Of a stretch of DNA of 64,000 nt, positions 35,771 to 47,800 are shown piece after piece; the first letter of the stretch is position 1, and the number at the start of each line of letters is the position of its first letter. This DNA is from Hericium rajendrae. Taxonomy: Eukaryota > Basidiomycota > Agaricomycetes > Russulales > Hericiaceae. Under the pieces are notes generated by a model, which made no database searches, was not told the origin of the DNA, and saw nothing but the letters and a program-made list of their open reading frames with translations. A program made the position numbers and the translations under genes. The stretch lies in NCBI GenBank assembly GCA_033439255.1, contig CM065891.1, positions 1,116,001-1,180,000 on the forward strand, read 5' to 3'.

Positions 35771-37054
35771 TACATCTGAAAAATTTAACAGTGGTATATA
35801 GCACTATGTAGCCTATATAGCTCTGATAGGGCCATAGCAGTCTCCTTTTCTACATAGCCCCTCATAGCAGCAAGACAATCTATATAGAGCTATCATAAGC
35901 TATCATAGCTATCATAGGGTGAGACAGTAACTATCATAGCTATCATAGTCATCTATTATAAAACAATAGCTGTCATAGCTGCTATAGTATATGGTGATTA
36001 TCATAGCTATATTAGCTATATGATTTATCTTTGGTATCATACTATATCTAGCTAGTAAGATTGCTATTTACTCTTTGTTATCTTTACTAATAATTTTGCT
36101 CAAAGAATGCTATAAACTTAACAATAAAATAAAATCACTATAACACATCTGAGATATTTAAAACATCGAAATCTTAAAAGCATTATATTTCAAACAGTAC
36201 TTAATTACCACAACCACTACTACAAATCTATGATATACTACAAAATAAGATAAAACTAAAAGATAAGATAAGATAAAAGATAAACATCAGATAAAAGATA
36301 AACATAAGAGATAAGATAAGACTGACTTCAAAGATAAGAAAAAAAGCGAAAATAATCTACAAGTCAACAAATGAGTATACAAGATAAAGATATAGATAAA
36401 AACATAAGACTTACCTAAGGAAATAAAAGCGAAAATGTAAAGTCTACAATAAACAATAGGGTTATTAGACAAGAAAACAACATAACAACTTACCGAGTAT
36501 AAGAAAGTTGAAGCACAAGAGGAGAGAATGATGAAAGACGAGAGATGATAGTGGTAGGGAAGAGAGAGAGACAGCGCGTCGCGCACGCCTTATATAGACG
36601 TGGCGAGCGGAGCACCAAATGTGAGTGACGTGACTCAGCCCGGGCACTGCCGGATGCTGCATCAGAGGCTAAGGCGGCAGACATCATTAGGTTCGTGTCG
36701 CTGCCCGGTAGCTTGTAGTACAGTAGCTAGATACTAAGCTCATTAAGTCGCATCCTTTTAATGAAATGTATCTACCGTCTTTTTCTTTGATTTTTTCCTA
36801 TTTTATTTGATTTACTATGCTCGAGACATTCGAACTCGCGCGCATTCGGTGGCTGAACCACCGAAACGCACGTCGAAGTTCGAGTGTTCAACTCGAACTT
36901 CCACCCTTCGACACCAACCACTGCCCTCCCTCTCCTCCTTCCCTCCCTCCGTCCTCTCCCGTCAAACGAACATCGAAGGAGGGTAACAGGGTGACGAGGG
37001 CCCCTTAGGTGAGTAAAAAAAAACTTCTCTATTGTTTCTTCGTGCTAATATAGG

Positions 37055-37080
37055 GAGTATCGCTCATTCGAGCGATACTC
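37055..37080 (+). other. Leader-intron hairpin (module D)
   Basis: Perfect GAGTATCGCTC and GAGCGATACTC arms with an ATTC loop, starting 46 nt after the donor at 37,009. Confidence 0.9.
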
Positions 37081-37089
37081 TCACCCTTG

Positions 37090-38240
37090 CTGCCCTCTCC
37101 CATCCACTCACCTCCCGCCGCCGCCTCTCCCCTGTCGATCCAACCCCGATTCCGCTGCCACACCCCGTCGACCACCCCCGATTCTGCCGCCCACCCCGAT
37201 TCCGCCGCCGCACACACCGCGCACGACGCGTCGGCAGCCCGTCGCCTCGCGCATGGGCCAGGCATGCCGCACACTGCCTCCCCATCTCGCGCACGGGCCC
37301 AGGCTGCGGAAGCTTGCCGTGCTGCGCATGCCAGCGAACGCATGGCCGGCAGATGTCCACGGCCGTGCGCGGGCATGCCAGCCAGCACACGCACGCGTGC
37401 ACGTCGTGCGTGGCCGTGCGAGGCGTGCTCGCACGCAGGCCCCGGTGCGTCGTGCGCAGGCCTCTGCGTCGTGCACAAGCCCGGTGCCTCGCGCACGCCC
37501 GCCATGCCGCGCCGTACCCCGCCGCACCTTGCATACGAGCCAGCGCCCGGCGGACATGCTCGCTGCGTCTTGCCCACGCGCCTTGCGCCTCGTCCACGTT
37601 CCCCACGCCTCGCCCACGTCCTCTGCACCTCGCCCAGGCCTCCCGCGCATCGCTTATGCCACCCGCGACATACCCAGGACCCGCGACGCCTGTAGTATCC
37701 CGCGAACGACCGCCGCACATCGCGGACGACCGCCACACCCCGTACACGGTCACCGCGCCCCGGGGTACCTCGCGCAACGAGCCAGAGGGAGCTCCATGCC
37801 CCGCGCACGTCCGACGCGCCTCGCGCACGGGCCATCGCCTCGTCCATACCCGCCGCGCCTCGCATACGGGCCTATCACAGCCCGGCGACTCGAGTATGCC
37901 CACCTCCGCGCCTCGTGCACGATCTAGCGGCAGCCCCGCGCCCCACGACCGCCGCACCTCGCGCATGGGCCCGCCGCCCGCCGCATCTTGCGACACCTCC
38001 CGCGTCTCGCTTACGGGCCCGCTGCAGCCCGATACCGGCGCGCACGGCCGCCACGCCATCTGCACGGTCTCCGCACCTCGCCACGGCCGTCGCGCACGCC
38101 GTGCCTGGCGCACTGGCCCACTGCGCCTCATGCACGATCGCCATGCCACGTGCACGACTACCGTACCACGTGCATGACTATCGCGCCGTGCCTCGTGCAC
38201 GTGCGCGCCCTTGTCTGCGGGGCATGGCTCAGCCTGTGAA
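37090..38240 (+). repeat. C-rich degenerate minisatellite in leader intron of module D
   Basis: Irregular units around CCGCACCTCGCGCACGGGCC. Frames of up to 400 codons are open on both strands through composition; none is called. Confidence 0.75.
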
Positions 38241-38609
38241 TCCGCGCATGACCATGCATGCTGCATTGTTCATACTAGTAGTATACTTGATTTTACTAGT
38301 ACCCATATTCAAATATAATTGATTTTTTTTTGTACCTGGTTGACTTGAGATAGTATATTCATACCTCACTTACTGTAGGGATCATAGGGACCATAGGGAC
38401 CATAGCAAGTCAGTGAATTTATATAGCAGCTATAGCTGCCTCTTAGAAATATATAGCTCTGTATAGTGTGTAACTACTGCTATGGAAGCTATGACAGGCT
38501 TCATAGCCTTATATAGTTGAGAAGGGTAGCTACATAGATAATGATAGATCTCATAGTGCTATGATAGCACATGAAACAGTCACTTAGTGCATTGAGGTAA
38601 TGCCAGGCG

Positions 38610-40770
38610 AACCTGACAAAGTGCCATTGTTGATTGGCCATCCTGCGCCGGCCCGTCGGTCACAATGTAGCAGTTACTCAATGACAGGCCTGCTCCCCTT
38701 ATGTACCAATAAGTCATTGTCTGGCCTCTGGTCATTTAATCTGTAGTGTCCATTTATCATTGACTGGCCTGGTTCACTATGTACCAATGGGTCATTGTCT
38801 GGCCCACTGGATGTGGTGGGAGGTCATTGGCTGGCCCGTACTCATGAAGTATCTACTATCCATTTCCCATTGACGGGCCTGTAGTATATACCAATGCATC
38901 ATTGACGGGCCGGTCCTCTCACAATACCGCTGTACATTCATCATTGACTGGCCCGTCCTCCAACGTCCATTGGGTCATTGACCGGCCCATTCCATCCCGC
39001 GGGTTGTCAATTGCTCGGCCCGTCCTCCAACATCCATTGGGTCATTGGCCGGCCAGTCCTTCTATAATACCACTGTACATTCATCATTGACTGGCCCGTC
39101 CTCCAACGTCCATTGGGTCATTGGCTGGCCGGTCCTCTTACAATACCGCTGTACATTCATCATTGACTGGCCCGTCCTCCAACGTCCATTGGGTCATTGG
39201 CTGGCCGGTCCTCTTACAATACCGCTGTACATTCATCATTGACTGGCCCGTCCTCCAACGTCCATTGGGTCATTGGCTGGCCGGTCCTCTTACAATACCG
39301 CTGTACATTCATCATTGACTGGCCCGTCCTCCAACGTCCATTGGGTCATTGACCGGCCCATTCCATCCCGCGGGTTGTCAATTGCTCGGCCCGTCCTCCA
39401 ACGTCCATTGGGTCATTGGCCGGCCAGTCCTTCTATAATACCGCTGTACATTCATCATTGACTGGCCCGTCCTCCAACGTCCATTGGGTCATTGGCTGGC
39501 CGGTCCTCTTACAATACCGCTGTACATTCATCATTGACTGGCCCGTCCTCCAACGTCCATTGGGTCATTGGCTGGCCGGTCCTCTCACAATACCGCTGTA
39601 CATTCATCATTCACCGGCCCGTCCTCCAACGTCCATTGGGTCATTGACCGGCCCATCCTCTCACAATTTCTACTATCAATTCCCCATTGACGGGCCTGCA
39701 GTATATACAAATGGGTCATTGATGGGCCCGTCCTCTTAGAATATACCATTGTACATTCATCATTGACCGGCCCACTCGATCCCGCGGCATCACAATTGCT
39801 CGGCCCGTCCTGTACCGTCCATCGGGTCATTGACGGGCCCGTCCTCTCACAATAACACTGTACATTGGGTCATTGGCCGGCCCGTCCTTTTACAATGTCT
39901 CCTGTACATTCATCATTGACGGGCCCGTCCTCCACCATCCAATGGGTCATTGGCTGGCCTGTCCTCCTACAATTTTTACCGTTTATTCATCATTGACGGG
40001 CCCGTCCTCTACCGTCCATTGGATCATTAACGGGCCGGTTCTCTCACAATGTCTACTGTACATTCATCATTCACCGGCCTGTCCTCTGACGTTCATTGGG
40101 TCATTGACAGGCCCATTCCATCCCACGGGTTGTCAATTGCTCGGCCCGTCCTCCAACATCCATTGGGTCATTGGCCGGCCGGTCCTCTTACAATACCGCT
40201 GTACATTCATCATTCACCGGCCCGTCCTCCAACGTCCATTGGGTCATTGACAGGCCCATTCCATCCCACGGGTTGTCAATTGCTCGGCCCGTCCTCCAAC
40301 ATCCATTGGGTCATTGGCCGGCCGGTCCTCTTACAATACCGCTGTACATTCATCATTCACCGGCCCGTCCTCCAACGTCCATTGGGTCATTGACAGGCCC
40401 ATTCCATCCCACGGGTTGTCAATTGCTCGGCCCGTCCTCCAACATCCATTGGGTCATTGGCCGGCCGGTCCTCTTACAATACCGCTGTACATTCATCATT
40501 CACCGGCCCGTCCTCCAACGTCCATTGGGTCATTGACAGGCCCATTCCATCCCACGGGTTGTCAATTGCTCGGCCCGTCCTCCAACATCCATTGGGTCAT
40601 TGGCCGGCCGGTCCTCTTACAATACCGCTGTACATTCATCATTCACCGGCCCGTCCTCCAACGTCCATTGGGTCATTGACAGGCCCATTCCATCCCGCGG
40701 GTTGTCAATTGCTCGGCCCGTCCTCCAACATCCATTGGGTCATTGGCCGGCCAGTTCTCTTATAATACCA
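38610..40770. repeat. TCATTGAC-GGCC satellite with 76-bp and 143-bp higher-order units
   Basis: The core is TCATTGAC(C/G)GGCCCGTCC, recurring every 35-40 bp. Around 39,045-39,320 copies repeat with a 76-bp period. From about 40,100 to 40,740 a 143-bp unit repeats about four and a half times almost without change. The first 400 bp are more diverged. Recent homogenisation is evident. It resumes at 41,980 after the ribosomal-exon array. Confidence 0.9.
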
Positions 40771-40923
40771 CAGTGCACGCTCGTTACTGGGGTGAAGGTG
40801 GGTGATACCGTGTTAATATATTCCATGAGATACAATGGAATTGCATGAATTTTGGAACCTAATGAGACAAGTGCGACATCATGGAAACATAAATTAGAAC
40901 GCAGCAGGCTGCTCCTGGTCCGT

Positions 40924-41640
40924 GGGTAAGGCAGGGACAACCCACCTGCCGCGGATAAGGCAGGGACAACCCACTTGCCGCCCACCTGCCAAGGCAAGGA
41001 CAACCCCACCTGCCGCGGGTAAGGCAGGGACAGCCCACCTGCCGCGGGTAAGGCAGAGACAACCCACTTGCCGTGGGTAAGGCAGGGACAACCCCACCTG
41101 CCGCGGGTAAGGCAGGGACAACCCCACCTGCCGCGGGTAAGGCAGGGACAGCCCACCTGCCGCGGGTAAGGCAGGGACAACCCCACCTGCCGCGGGTAAG
41201 GCAGGGACAACCCCACCTGCCGCGGGTAAGGCAGGGACAGCCCACCTCCCGCGGGTAATCAGCCGCCGCCGGTGATTGACTCACAGGATATATCAGACAA
41301 GTGCGACATGATGGAAACATACGGGCTGACCGGAGTGGATCATGAAGCCGTCGGTGAACTTCATCGACTTGGCACGGGCAGCACAAAGCTTGCCGGAAAC
41401 AACGACTTCGCAACCCTTGGCACCGGACTCCATAACGAAGCGGAGCACACAGCAGGGACAACCCCACCTCCTGCGGGTAAGGCAGGGACAACCCACCTCC
41501 CGCGGGTAAGGCAGGACAACCCCACCTGCCGTGGGTAAGGCAGGGACAACCCACTTGCCGTGGGTAAGGCAGGGACAACCCCACCTGCCGTGGGTAAGGC
41601 AGGGACAACCCACCTCCCGCGGGTAATCAGCCGCCGCCGG
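40924..41640 (-). repeat. 30-31-bp repeat array (left terminal array)
   Basis: Units CCACCTGCCGCGGGTAAGGC plus AGGGACAAC repeat about eleven times (40,924-41,260) and five to six times more (41,455-41,625). Each unit contains CCGCGG. The two blocks flank an S3 exon copy. Confidence 0.9.
41323..41448 (-). pseudogene. Captured exon of 40S ribosomal protein S3 (uS3), left copy 1
   Basis: Minus-strand reading: [20 protein letters not shown], then [11 protein letters not shown], then [11 protein letters not shown]. This is the strongly conserved middle of S3. The usual arginine after KL is cysteine here (a CGT to TGT change at a CpG) and this change is shared by all three copies, so it predates their amplification. 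After SGQP the sequence jumps to array spacer. Confidence 0.85.
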
Positions 41641-41710
41641 TGATTGATATATCCTGTGAGATACAATGGAATCTAATGAGACAAGTGCGACATGATGGAA
41701 ACATAAATCA

Positions 41711-41858
41711 AAAAGTCGACCAAGTTGCAGGCGGGCTGACCGGAGTGGATCATGAAGCCGTCGGTGAACTTCACCGACTTGGCACGGGCAGCACAAAGCT
41801 TGCCGGAAACAACGACTTCGCAACCCTTGGCACCGGACTCCATAACGAAGCGGAGCAC
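41711..41858 (-). pseudogene. Captured exon of ribosomal protein S3, left copy 2
   Basis: Same segment as copy 1, with KSVKF in place of KSMKF, and about 22 bases longer: after SGQP it continues ACNLVDF before the spacer. Copy 1 and the right-hand copy share the shorter end. Confidence 0.85.
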
Positions 41859-41979
41859 ACCGTAGCATGCACTGCAAGAGGCTCAGATGCTGAACACAAC
41901 ATCCAAATCGATTGAAGCACGCACCGACGGATGGCGAGGCCACTAATGAGCTTGTATAACATATACCCCCACACGCCGG

Positions 41980-42350
41980 TTCTCTTATAATACCACGGTT
42001 CATTCATCATTGACCGGCCCATCCTCTTATGTCCAATGGATCATTGGCTGGCCCATTCGATCCCGCCGGTTTTCAGTTGCTCGGCTGGTCCCCTACCGTC
42101 CATTGGGTCATTAATGGGACCATCCTCTTAACAATTTCTACTGGTCATTGGGTCATTGGCCGGCCGGTCCTCTTACAATACCACTGTATATTCATCATTC
42201 ACCGGTCCATCCTCTGACATCCATTGGGTCATCACCAGCTCGCCTCATCATGACATTTGAGTCATTGGTCACACTGTCCTCTAAAAATTTAGTGTACATT
42301 CTTCATTCACCGGGCAGTCCCCTTACGTACCATTGGGTCATTGGCAGGCC
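41980..42350. repeat. TCATTGAC-GGCC satellite, diverged second block
   Basis: Same family as 38.6-40.8 kb, less regular. The 17-base string TTCTCTTATAATACCAC occurs on both sides of the S3 array (40,754 and 41,982), either a satellite unit or a duplicated target. Confidence 0.75.
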
Positions 42351-42355
42351 CACTT

Positions 42356-42480
42356 GATGCCGCGGGATCAATTACAGCGTGATGCCGCGGGATCAATTAC
42401 AGCGTGATGCCGCGGGATCAATTACAGCGTGATGCCGCGGGATCAATTGCAGCGTGATGCCGCGGGATCAATCACAGTGG
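42356..42480. repeat. 25-bp tandem repeat with CCGCGG, five copies
   Basis: GATGCCGCGGGATCAATTAC plus AGCGT, starting at 42,356, 42,381, 42,406, 42,431 and 42,456. It marks the left edge of CCGCGG-rich sequence. Confidence 0.9.
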
Positions 42481-42677
42481 GGGGTTTCACTGCAGACAAA
42501 ATTAGTCATTCAAAATATAAACCAGCCGTATGGTATATAACATATACCCGCACATGTGCGCATTGCATAAAACACTAACTTTAACAATCACAACTGGTAT
42601 CGCGCACGTGCCTGAATTGTCATGTGGTACGGTTTCGCGGTGAGGTCTACACTTCATCTCCATCCATCACTTTCCAT

Positions 42678-43482
42678 ATGTCAACGAGTCCCTCACCAGA
42701 CCCCCTTGAAGAGTTCCGCACCCGCGATATACAGGAACGAAAACGTCGGGTGGAAAAGTCTCTTGCTGCACTACAGGCATCGGAAGTCGGTGACACTAAC
42801 CTGAATGTGAAGCAATGGGTACAGCAATCCATCTTCGCAAAGCCATGTCAATGTGCTAATCACACTATCACCATCGTTTTAGGTAGTACTTGCCAGAGAT
42901 TTTGGCTTGGTTCAACTGAGCCATGATAGCATCCAATGTTCCGATGAAGTCCAACAATCTATTTATCATCGCTTCATAGAAGATATGGATCGTTCATGGC
43001 ATCCTCTCATTCCTGAATCCACCTCAACCATGACTGCTCGTGCAGCTCGTGCGCACACATCCCGCAGCATTGTTAGCCCAGGACTCACCCACGGCATGCC
43101 ACCATTGACCGATACACTCCCGCGGTATAACGCCGCCCTCTTCTCGAGAGTGAGTTGAAATGTTTCTTGCCAGATCATACACACTAAATTCTCAAATCTA
43201 CCAAATATCTAGAATGGTTACTATACTGTACCTGGCTCTGCACCTCCTGCAGATCTTTTCGAGGAAACAAACAAAAGTTTTTTGGAGGCTTTGAACGAGT
43301 CAGAAACAGCCCAACAGGAAGCGCGCGGTATGCTGCAGAGGGCGTTGGCTGCCGAGGATACCAAGGTGAAGCAGTGGAATAGCGAAATAGGGGCGGCGAT
43401 GAAGGGTAATCATAGTACACGTGGTGCCAATGCAGAGGACGTCACCGATGGCAATGATACAGACGGACGCACAAATTCATAG
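42678..43482 (+). CDS. Small coiled-coil protein of the large KDZ element
   Basis: Three exons join in frame: 42,678-42,818, 42,883-43,149 and 43,213-43,482, with clean GT-AG introns of 64 and 63 nt. The product is about 225 residues. It starts MSTSPSPDPLEEFRTRDIQE, followed by a charged helix (RKRRVEKSLAALQASE). The middle has RSWHPLIPESTS, and the end has another helical stretch (NKSFLEALNESETAQQEARG) and a polar tail. An upstream in-frame ATG at 42,624 is possible but gives a less typical leader. I do not recognise the family. Intron 2 and exon 2 carry normal signals and one CCGCGG lies in exon 2. It is probably an accessory protein of the element. Confidence 0.65.
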
Positions 43483-43637
43483 ACCTTTTGTTCTTTAGCC
43501 TAAAGCGTTATCCAAATCTGGCAGTAGTATTCCACAGTCCGATGATCTGATCAATGCCCCTTTCGGTATTTTGTCCACACTTCCGCACCCTCTGTCATCT
43601 CGTTCTATTTGACCAAGTTCGCTGGAAAACAAGCCAA

Positions 43638-44657
43638 ATGCAGAGCCATCCTAGCAACGACGGTTCAGACCAGGATATCAATCCATTGACGGACCAAACC
43701 CGCGGCTCAGGTGTGTGCGGAATTGTCGAGATCCTGGCATTGCTAATCAGTAGTGTAGACAGTAGCTGGCCAACCCTAGACGAATATGGATATGATGAGG
43801 AGGAGTGGGATGGACCCCCTCCCCTAAATCCAGAAGACACGGACTTTCCCCAAGCACCTCCGCATTGCCTCGCACAACAGCTCCTCAACGAGTCTGCTTG
43901 GCGCATTCGTGATGCCATCCTATGGCTGAAAGACAAGGTGGATTACCCAGATTATGATATTATGAAGGATCAGATCTATGCCGGCATAAAGGCAGAATTG
44001 GCAAGTGGTGATTGATCTGATTGGATTCTGATTGATGCTGAACCCGACTAGGATGCCGCGGGTTTCATCATCGGGTGGGCAGCCTTCCACTGCGAACCCC
44101 TCCTAGTCCACGACTATTTAAGGAATGCGTACAACACATTCCACATATGCACCAAGGCATACGAGGCCCATAAGACCCCTGTTTCTGTGTCTCATATACC
44201 CTTTCAAAGGGGTAAGACTACCCTGACCAGAATTTACATGCCATTGTGGTGGATGGAACGTGGGGGGGAGTGGCTTTCAAAGAAGCAAGTGAATACCCAG
44301 GCAACAGCACTGGATAAGGCTTTCCGAAAGGGAGGGGTCTCGATACCGCCAAACGTTCTGGACCATCTCATCGTCGCCATCCAACTGGCTGTGACAGAGG
44401 TGAGCCACGACCAATGCTGCTGGACTCTACTTACTTCTGTATTCATACAGATTCGACGCAATGACCCCATGGTGCAGAACATCGACAGTGCAATTACCCT
44501 GACCAAGAACATGATAACCGGTCTGAAATCAAGGCAGGGTGAAGACGATCAGATGGCAATGGAGATGGGGGCCCTGCTCAAATGGGCCAACATAAGCAAA
44601 GCGTATCATGGTATCGAAAACATGGCGGGCAGCTCTGGGGATATATGTGACAAGTGA
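43638..44657 (+). CDS. Unrecognised accessory protein of the large KDZ element
   Basis: The first coding block (ATG at 43,638, or further upstream in the same frame at 43,554) contains SSVDSSWPTLDEYGYDEEEW, LNESAWRIRDAILWLKDKVD and YDIMKDQIYAGIKAELA. An intron of about 79 nt (44,009-44,087) containing CCGCGG leads to FHCEPLLVHDYLRNAYNTF, IPFQRGKTTLTRIYMPLWWM and GGEWLSKKQVN. After a second intron (44,400-44,451) it ends with a helical segment (DSAITLTKNMITGLKSRQ) and a stop at 44,657. The phase of the first intron is inferred. No catalytic motif is recognised. It is convergent with the KDZ 3 gene. Confidence 0.55.
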
Positions 44658-44670
44658 ATATGATAGGCAG

Positions 44671-44737
44671 TGGGATACAGTGCCGCGGGGCATGGGATAC
44701 AGTGCCGCGGGACATGGGATACAGTGCCGCGGGACGT
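44671..44737. repeat. 22-bp tandem repeat with CCGCGG, three copies
   Basis: ATGGGATACAGTGCCGCGGG plus AC, at 22-bp period, between the convergent ends of the accessory gene and KDZ 3. Looser copies follow to 44,790. Confidence 0.9.
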
Positions 44738-44867
44738 GGTACCATACGGTAGGATATGCTGCCGTGGGATTTAATGCCGCGGAATCGCATCAAAGACATA
44801 ACTACTGCCTTAGTGACAAATGTATGCATTGATTTGGACCCGACTCGAACTCAATAACCTGAATATA

Positions 44868-47800
44868 TTACATGCCAAACTGCGATAGAGGATCGTCGCC
44901 TCTAGCAAGAGCAAATGCAGCTTCTGCGGTGGTTGCGAATTCTGCCCACATTGCACTCTGACGGGCTGCATATGCCAAGTGACCCAGTTTCCCCTTCCTG
45001 TCAGCCCATATCTTCCTAGCATTCCAGGCTGCTCCACGTGTCCTGAACCCGCGGACAGTCCACTCCATTTCAAATGGAAGCACTACCATTTGCTCCTCCC
45101 AGCGATGCAACCGAGCACGGGCGCGGAGCCATTGGACACGATGGACTGTAAGACAAGGATGAACAATCGGACATGCAAGAATGATTTTGGCTCACAATCT
45201 GCCAGCCATGTAGCCTCAGCGGAGTCCCCTTTCACATCTACACTCCAGAACCATGGCAGATTTGCATTCCGCAGCCCCCTTGCCGCGGGATCCAATACCG
45301 CGGTATGGACCTTGAGCTGTGCCCTCTCCAGCAGCTGAAGTCGTTTCAGGACCGACGACTTGACTTTCAATGTAACTAATGCCTCTCTTGCCTTCCGATA
45401 TATGCGGGCCTGCTGTTGTACTGTGTTTTCGATGGACATGACATCTGCCCAGGCTCGGGTTTTGCCGCGTTGACTGCCAGCATTGCGGACGTCATGTCTG
45501 AAAACAAATGCCTTATGTCCCAATGCTAGACGAAGGCTCTGCAACGCATCATTTGCTTGGCCCTCCCTCAACTCGGCCTCCTTGGCAACAAGCGAGCGCA
45601 TCTCCGGCAACGCGCGCAACTCGTCGTCCAGGCAGGATGGGATTGACAGGGCGACCCTCTCCACTGGGACATACACATTTGTGCCGTCTGCTGCAGCATT
45701 CCCTGGAGCATGTTGCTGTTCCGGCTGCTCGATATCCTCGCCATCTTCACCTACAAGGTCGAAGTCTTCCCCTTCATTTTCAGACAATGGGATGCCACCA
45801 CCTGTGACATCTGTATCCTGTGGGAGATAGTCGCCTGCCGCCCTCTCAAATGTCGAAACCCTGGCCTGGAGACGACGTCTGCGGTCTGCTAGATCATTTT
45901 TCTGCTCCGCGGTAAGGTTTTTTCCCAACTTGCGCAGATGTGCTAGGATAGATAGCCTGCCAGTTCCATTAAAAGAATGAAATGCTGAATGAATAAGGCA
46001 TTCTTTGGCAAGACTTACTGAGTTTCCTGAATGCGAAGTCCTACATCTGAAAAAATGGAATTTTATATAGCTGCAGGTTAAGTTATGGATGCTATCATTG
46101 AGTTATCATAGCTATGTAGTTTGCTTATCAACTATGTAGAGCTATGAGAGCTTCCATAGCTTCCATAGCTATTAGTGTCAGTTATATAGTATTATCATAG
46201 CTTCCATAGCCAGCAGTCTGAAATATATAGCACTATCATACTTAGTAAGGTGAGCTATGAGTACTATGAGTACTCTTAGTACTATGTCAAGTCAAATATT
46301 CAAAGTCAAAATTACTTATATTCAATAAAATTACTACTACAGAACGAGTACACTACAAGTAGGAATACCGCAGGGATGCACGGCATGCACAGGTAGGGCC
46401 GCGCACAGGCACAAGCGCACTGGTGGGGTGCGACAAAGTGCACCTGCGCACGAGGCGCGGCGCGGTGCGGCAGTCGTGCACGACGCGGCAGTCGTGCACG
46501 ACGCGGCAGTCGTGCGCGAAGAGCGGCGGGCCCATGCGAGAGGCGCACGGGGGGAAGAGCAAGGGGCGGCGAGAAGTCGGTGGGCAGCTAGAGGCGCCGC
46601 ACTCGGGGCAGCGGGGCGCGCGCGAGGCATGGAGGCCAGGCGCTGGGCATCGAAGGCGGCGCGAGACGGGCACCGGCAGCGGGCCCGTGTGCGAGGCGCG
46701 AGAGGTGGGCGTGCGGGGCATGCACGACGTGGCAGTGCCTGTGCACGACGTGGCAGGCCCGCGCGCCAGAGGTGAGGTGCTGGGGACGTGCGATGCGCGG
46801 CGGGCATGTGCGAGACGTCGGCAGGCCGCGCGAGGCCCCCCGAGACTCGCGGGGCGGCGCAAGGCACGCGGTGGGCGCACGAGGACGTGGGGTGTCCGCG
46901 AAGCGTCGGGCTGTGGCGGGCTCCATGCGCGAGGCTCCTGCCAGCGCGCTCGCAGTCCGTTAGTGGCTGCGGTCGTGCGTGCGTGGACCTGACCGTACAC
47001 AGGGGCGCGAGCGTGGTCGCGGCCGTGTCCGTCCGTCCGTGCGCTGGCGCGAACGTGCGGAGCTGCCCGTGCACCTGTGGGGCCGTGCGCGGGCAAATTG
47101 GTGCAGCTGCGGGTGCACTGGCAGCCGTATGCGGCGTTGCGGCGACGCACGGCGCCGGTGACGTGTCGGGGGCGGCGGGGGCGCGAGGATGGCGACGGGA
47201 TGCGGTGGGGTGTGGAAATGACGGCGGCGGGGAGACGGCGACGGCGACGGGGTGAGCAGGACGGTGGGCGCGGGCTGTTGGAGCCACACGGCGATGCGCA
47301 GGAAGGCGGAGCGAGGCGTGCTGAACGAGTCTCGTTGCCGTGGCAACGAGACCCGACGACGTCGTCGTCCGCGTTGTCGAGGGAATGGCGCAGACGTGGT
47401 GTGGTGAGCGTCGGCGTGGGATATCGTACCATGTCGTGCGGGAATGGAGGTGATTGGCCCTAAGGCAGAGAAATAAAAGAAAACGAGTATCACTCGTGCA
47501 GAGCACGAGCGATACTCGTTTTATTAGCACGGTACAGCGATAAGAGAGACCGTGCTTACTTACCTGAAGGCCCTCAGCCCGGCTCCTAACCCTCCTGACT
47601 GCAAGGCGATGCGAACCGTTGAGTGTGGAGAGGGAGTACGGGGTTGGAGACGAGAGATGAGGGAGTGATGAGGTGGAAAGCGCAAGTCGCGACTCAGCCA
47701 GGACTGCGGTTAAGTTCTTTCGAGCACAACAAATCGAATAAATCGATTTTAAATCAGAAAAAAAGATTGATATTATAGAATGTACATAAAACAATATCGC

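Larger units (their letters stand above)
35773..38590. mobile_element. Module D: TIR element inserted in TET/JBP 1
   Basis: The left end reads TA then CATCTGAAAAATTTAAC; on the minus strand this is a 3' splice site TTTTTCAG/ATG facing the dioxygenase exon. Leftward half: TATAGC repeats 35,800-36,010, AT-rich intron, minus-strand TATA box (36,588-36,597). Rightward half: leader exon ending CCCCTTAG, donor GTGAGTAAAAA at 37,009, hairpin 37,055-37,080, C-rich tract 37,090-38,240, TATAGC repeats 38,370-38,580. The expected right terminal repeat is not recognisable; the satellite starts at once, so the right end is truncated or replaced. The approximate length of 2.8 kb agrees with A and C. Confidence 0.7.

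Noticed and set aside
37032-38266. Frames of 380-400 codons on both strands
   Set aside because: C-rich leader-intron repeat of module D; no gene-like features.
39045-41260. CRISPR-like array of regular repeats
   Set aside because: Repeats are contiguous or nearly so with no unique spacers, and the context is eukaryotic; they are satellite and tandem arrays.
5671-47519. Hairpins as bacterial-type terminators
   Set aside because: Eukaryotic introns and no U-tract after the stem; their fixed distance to 5' splice sites suggests another role.
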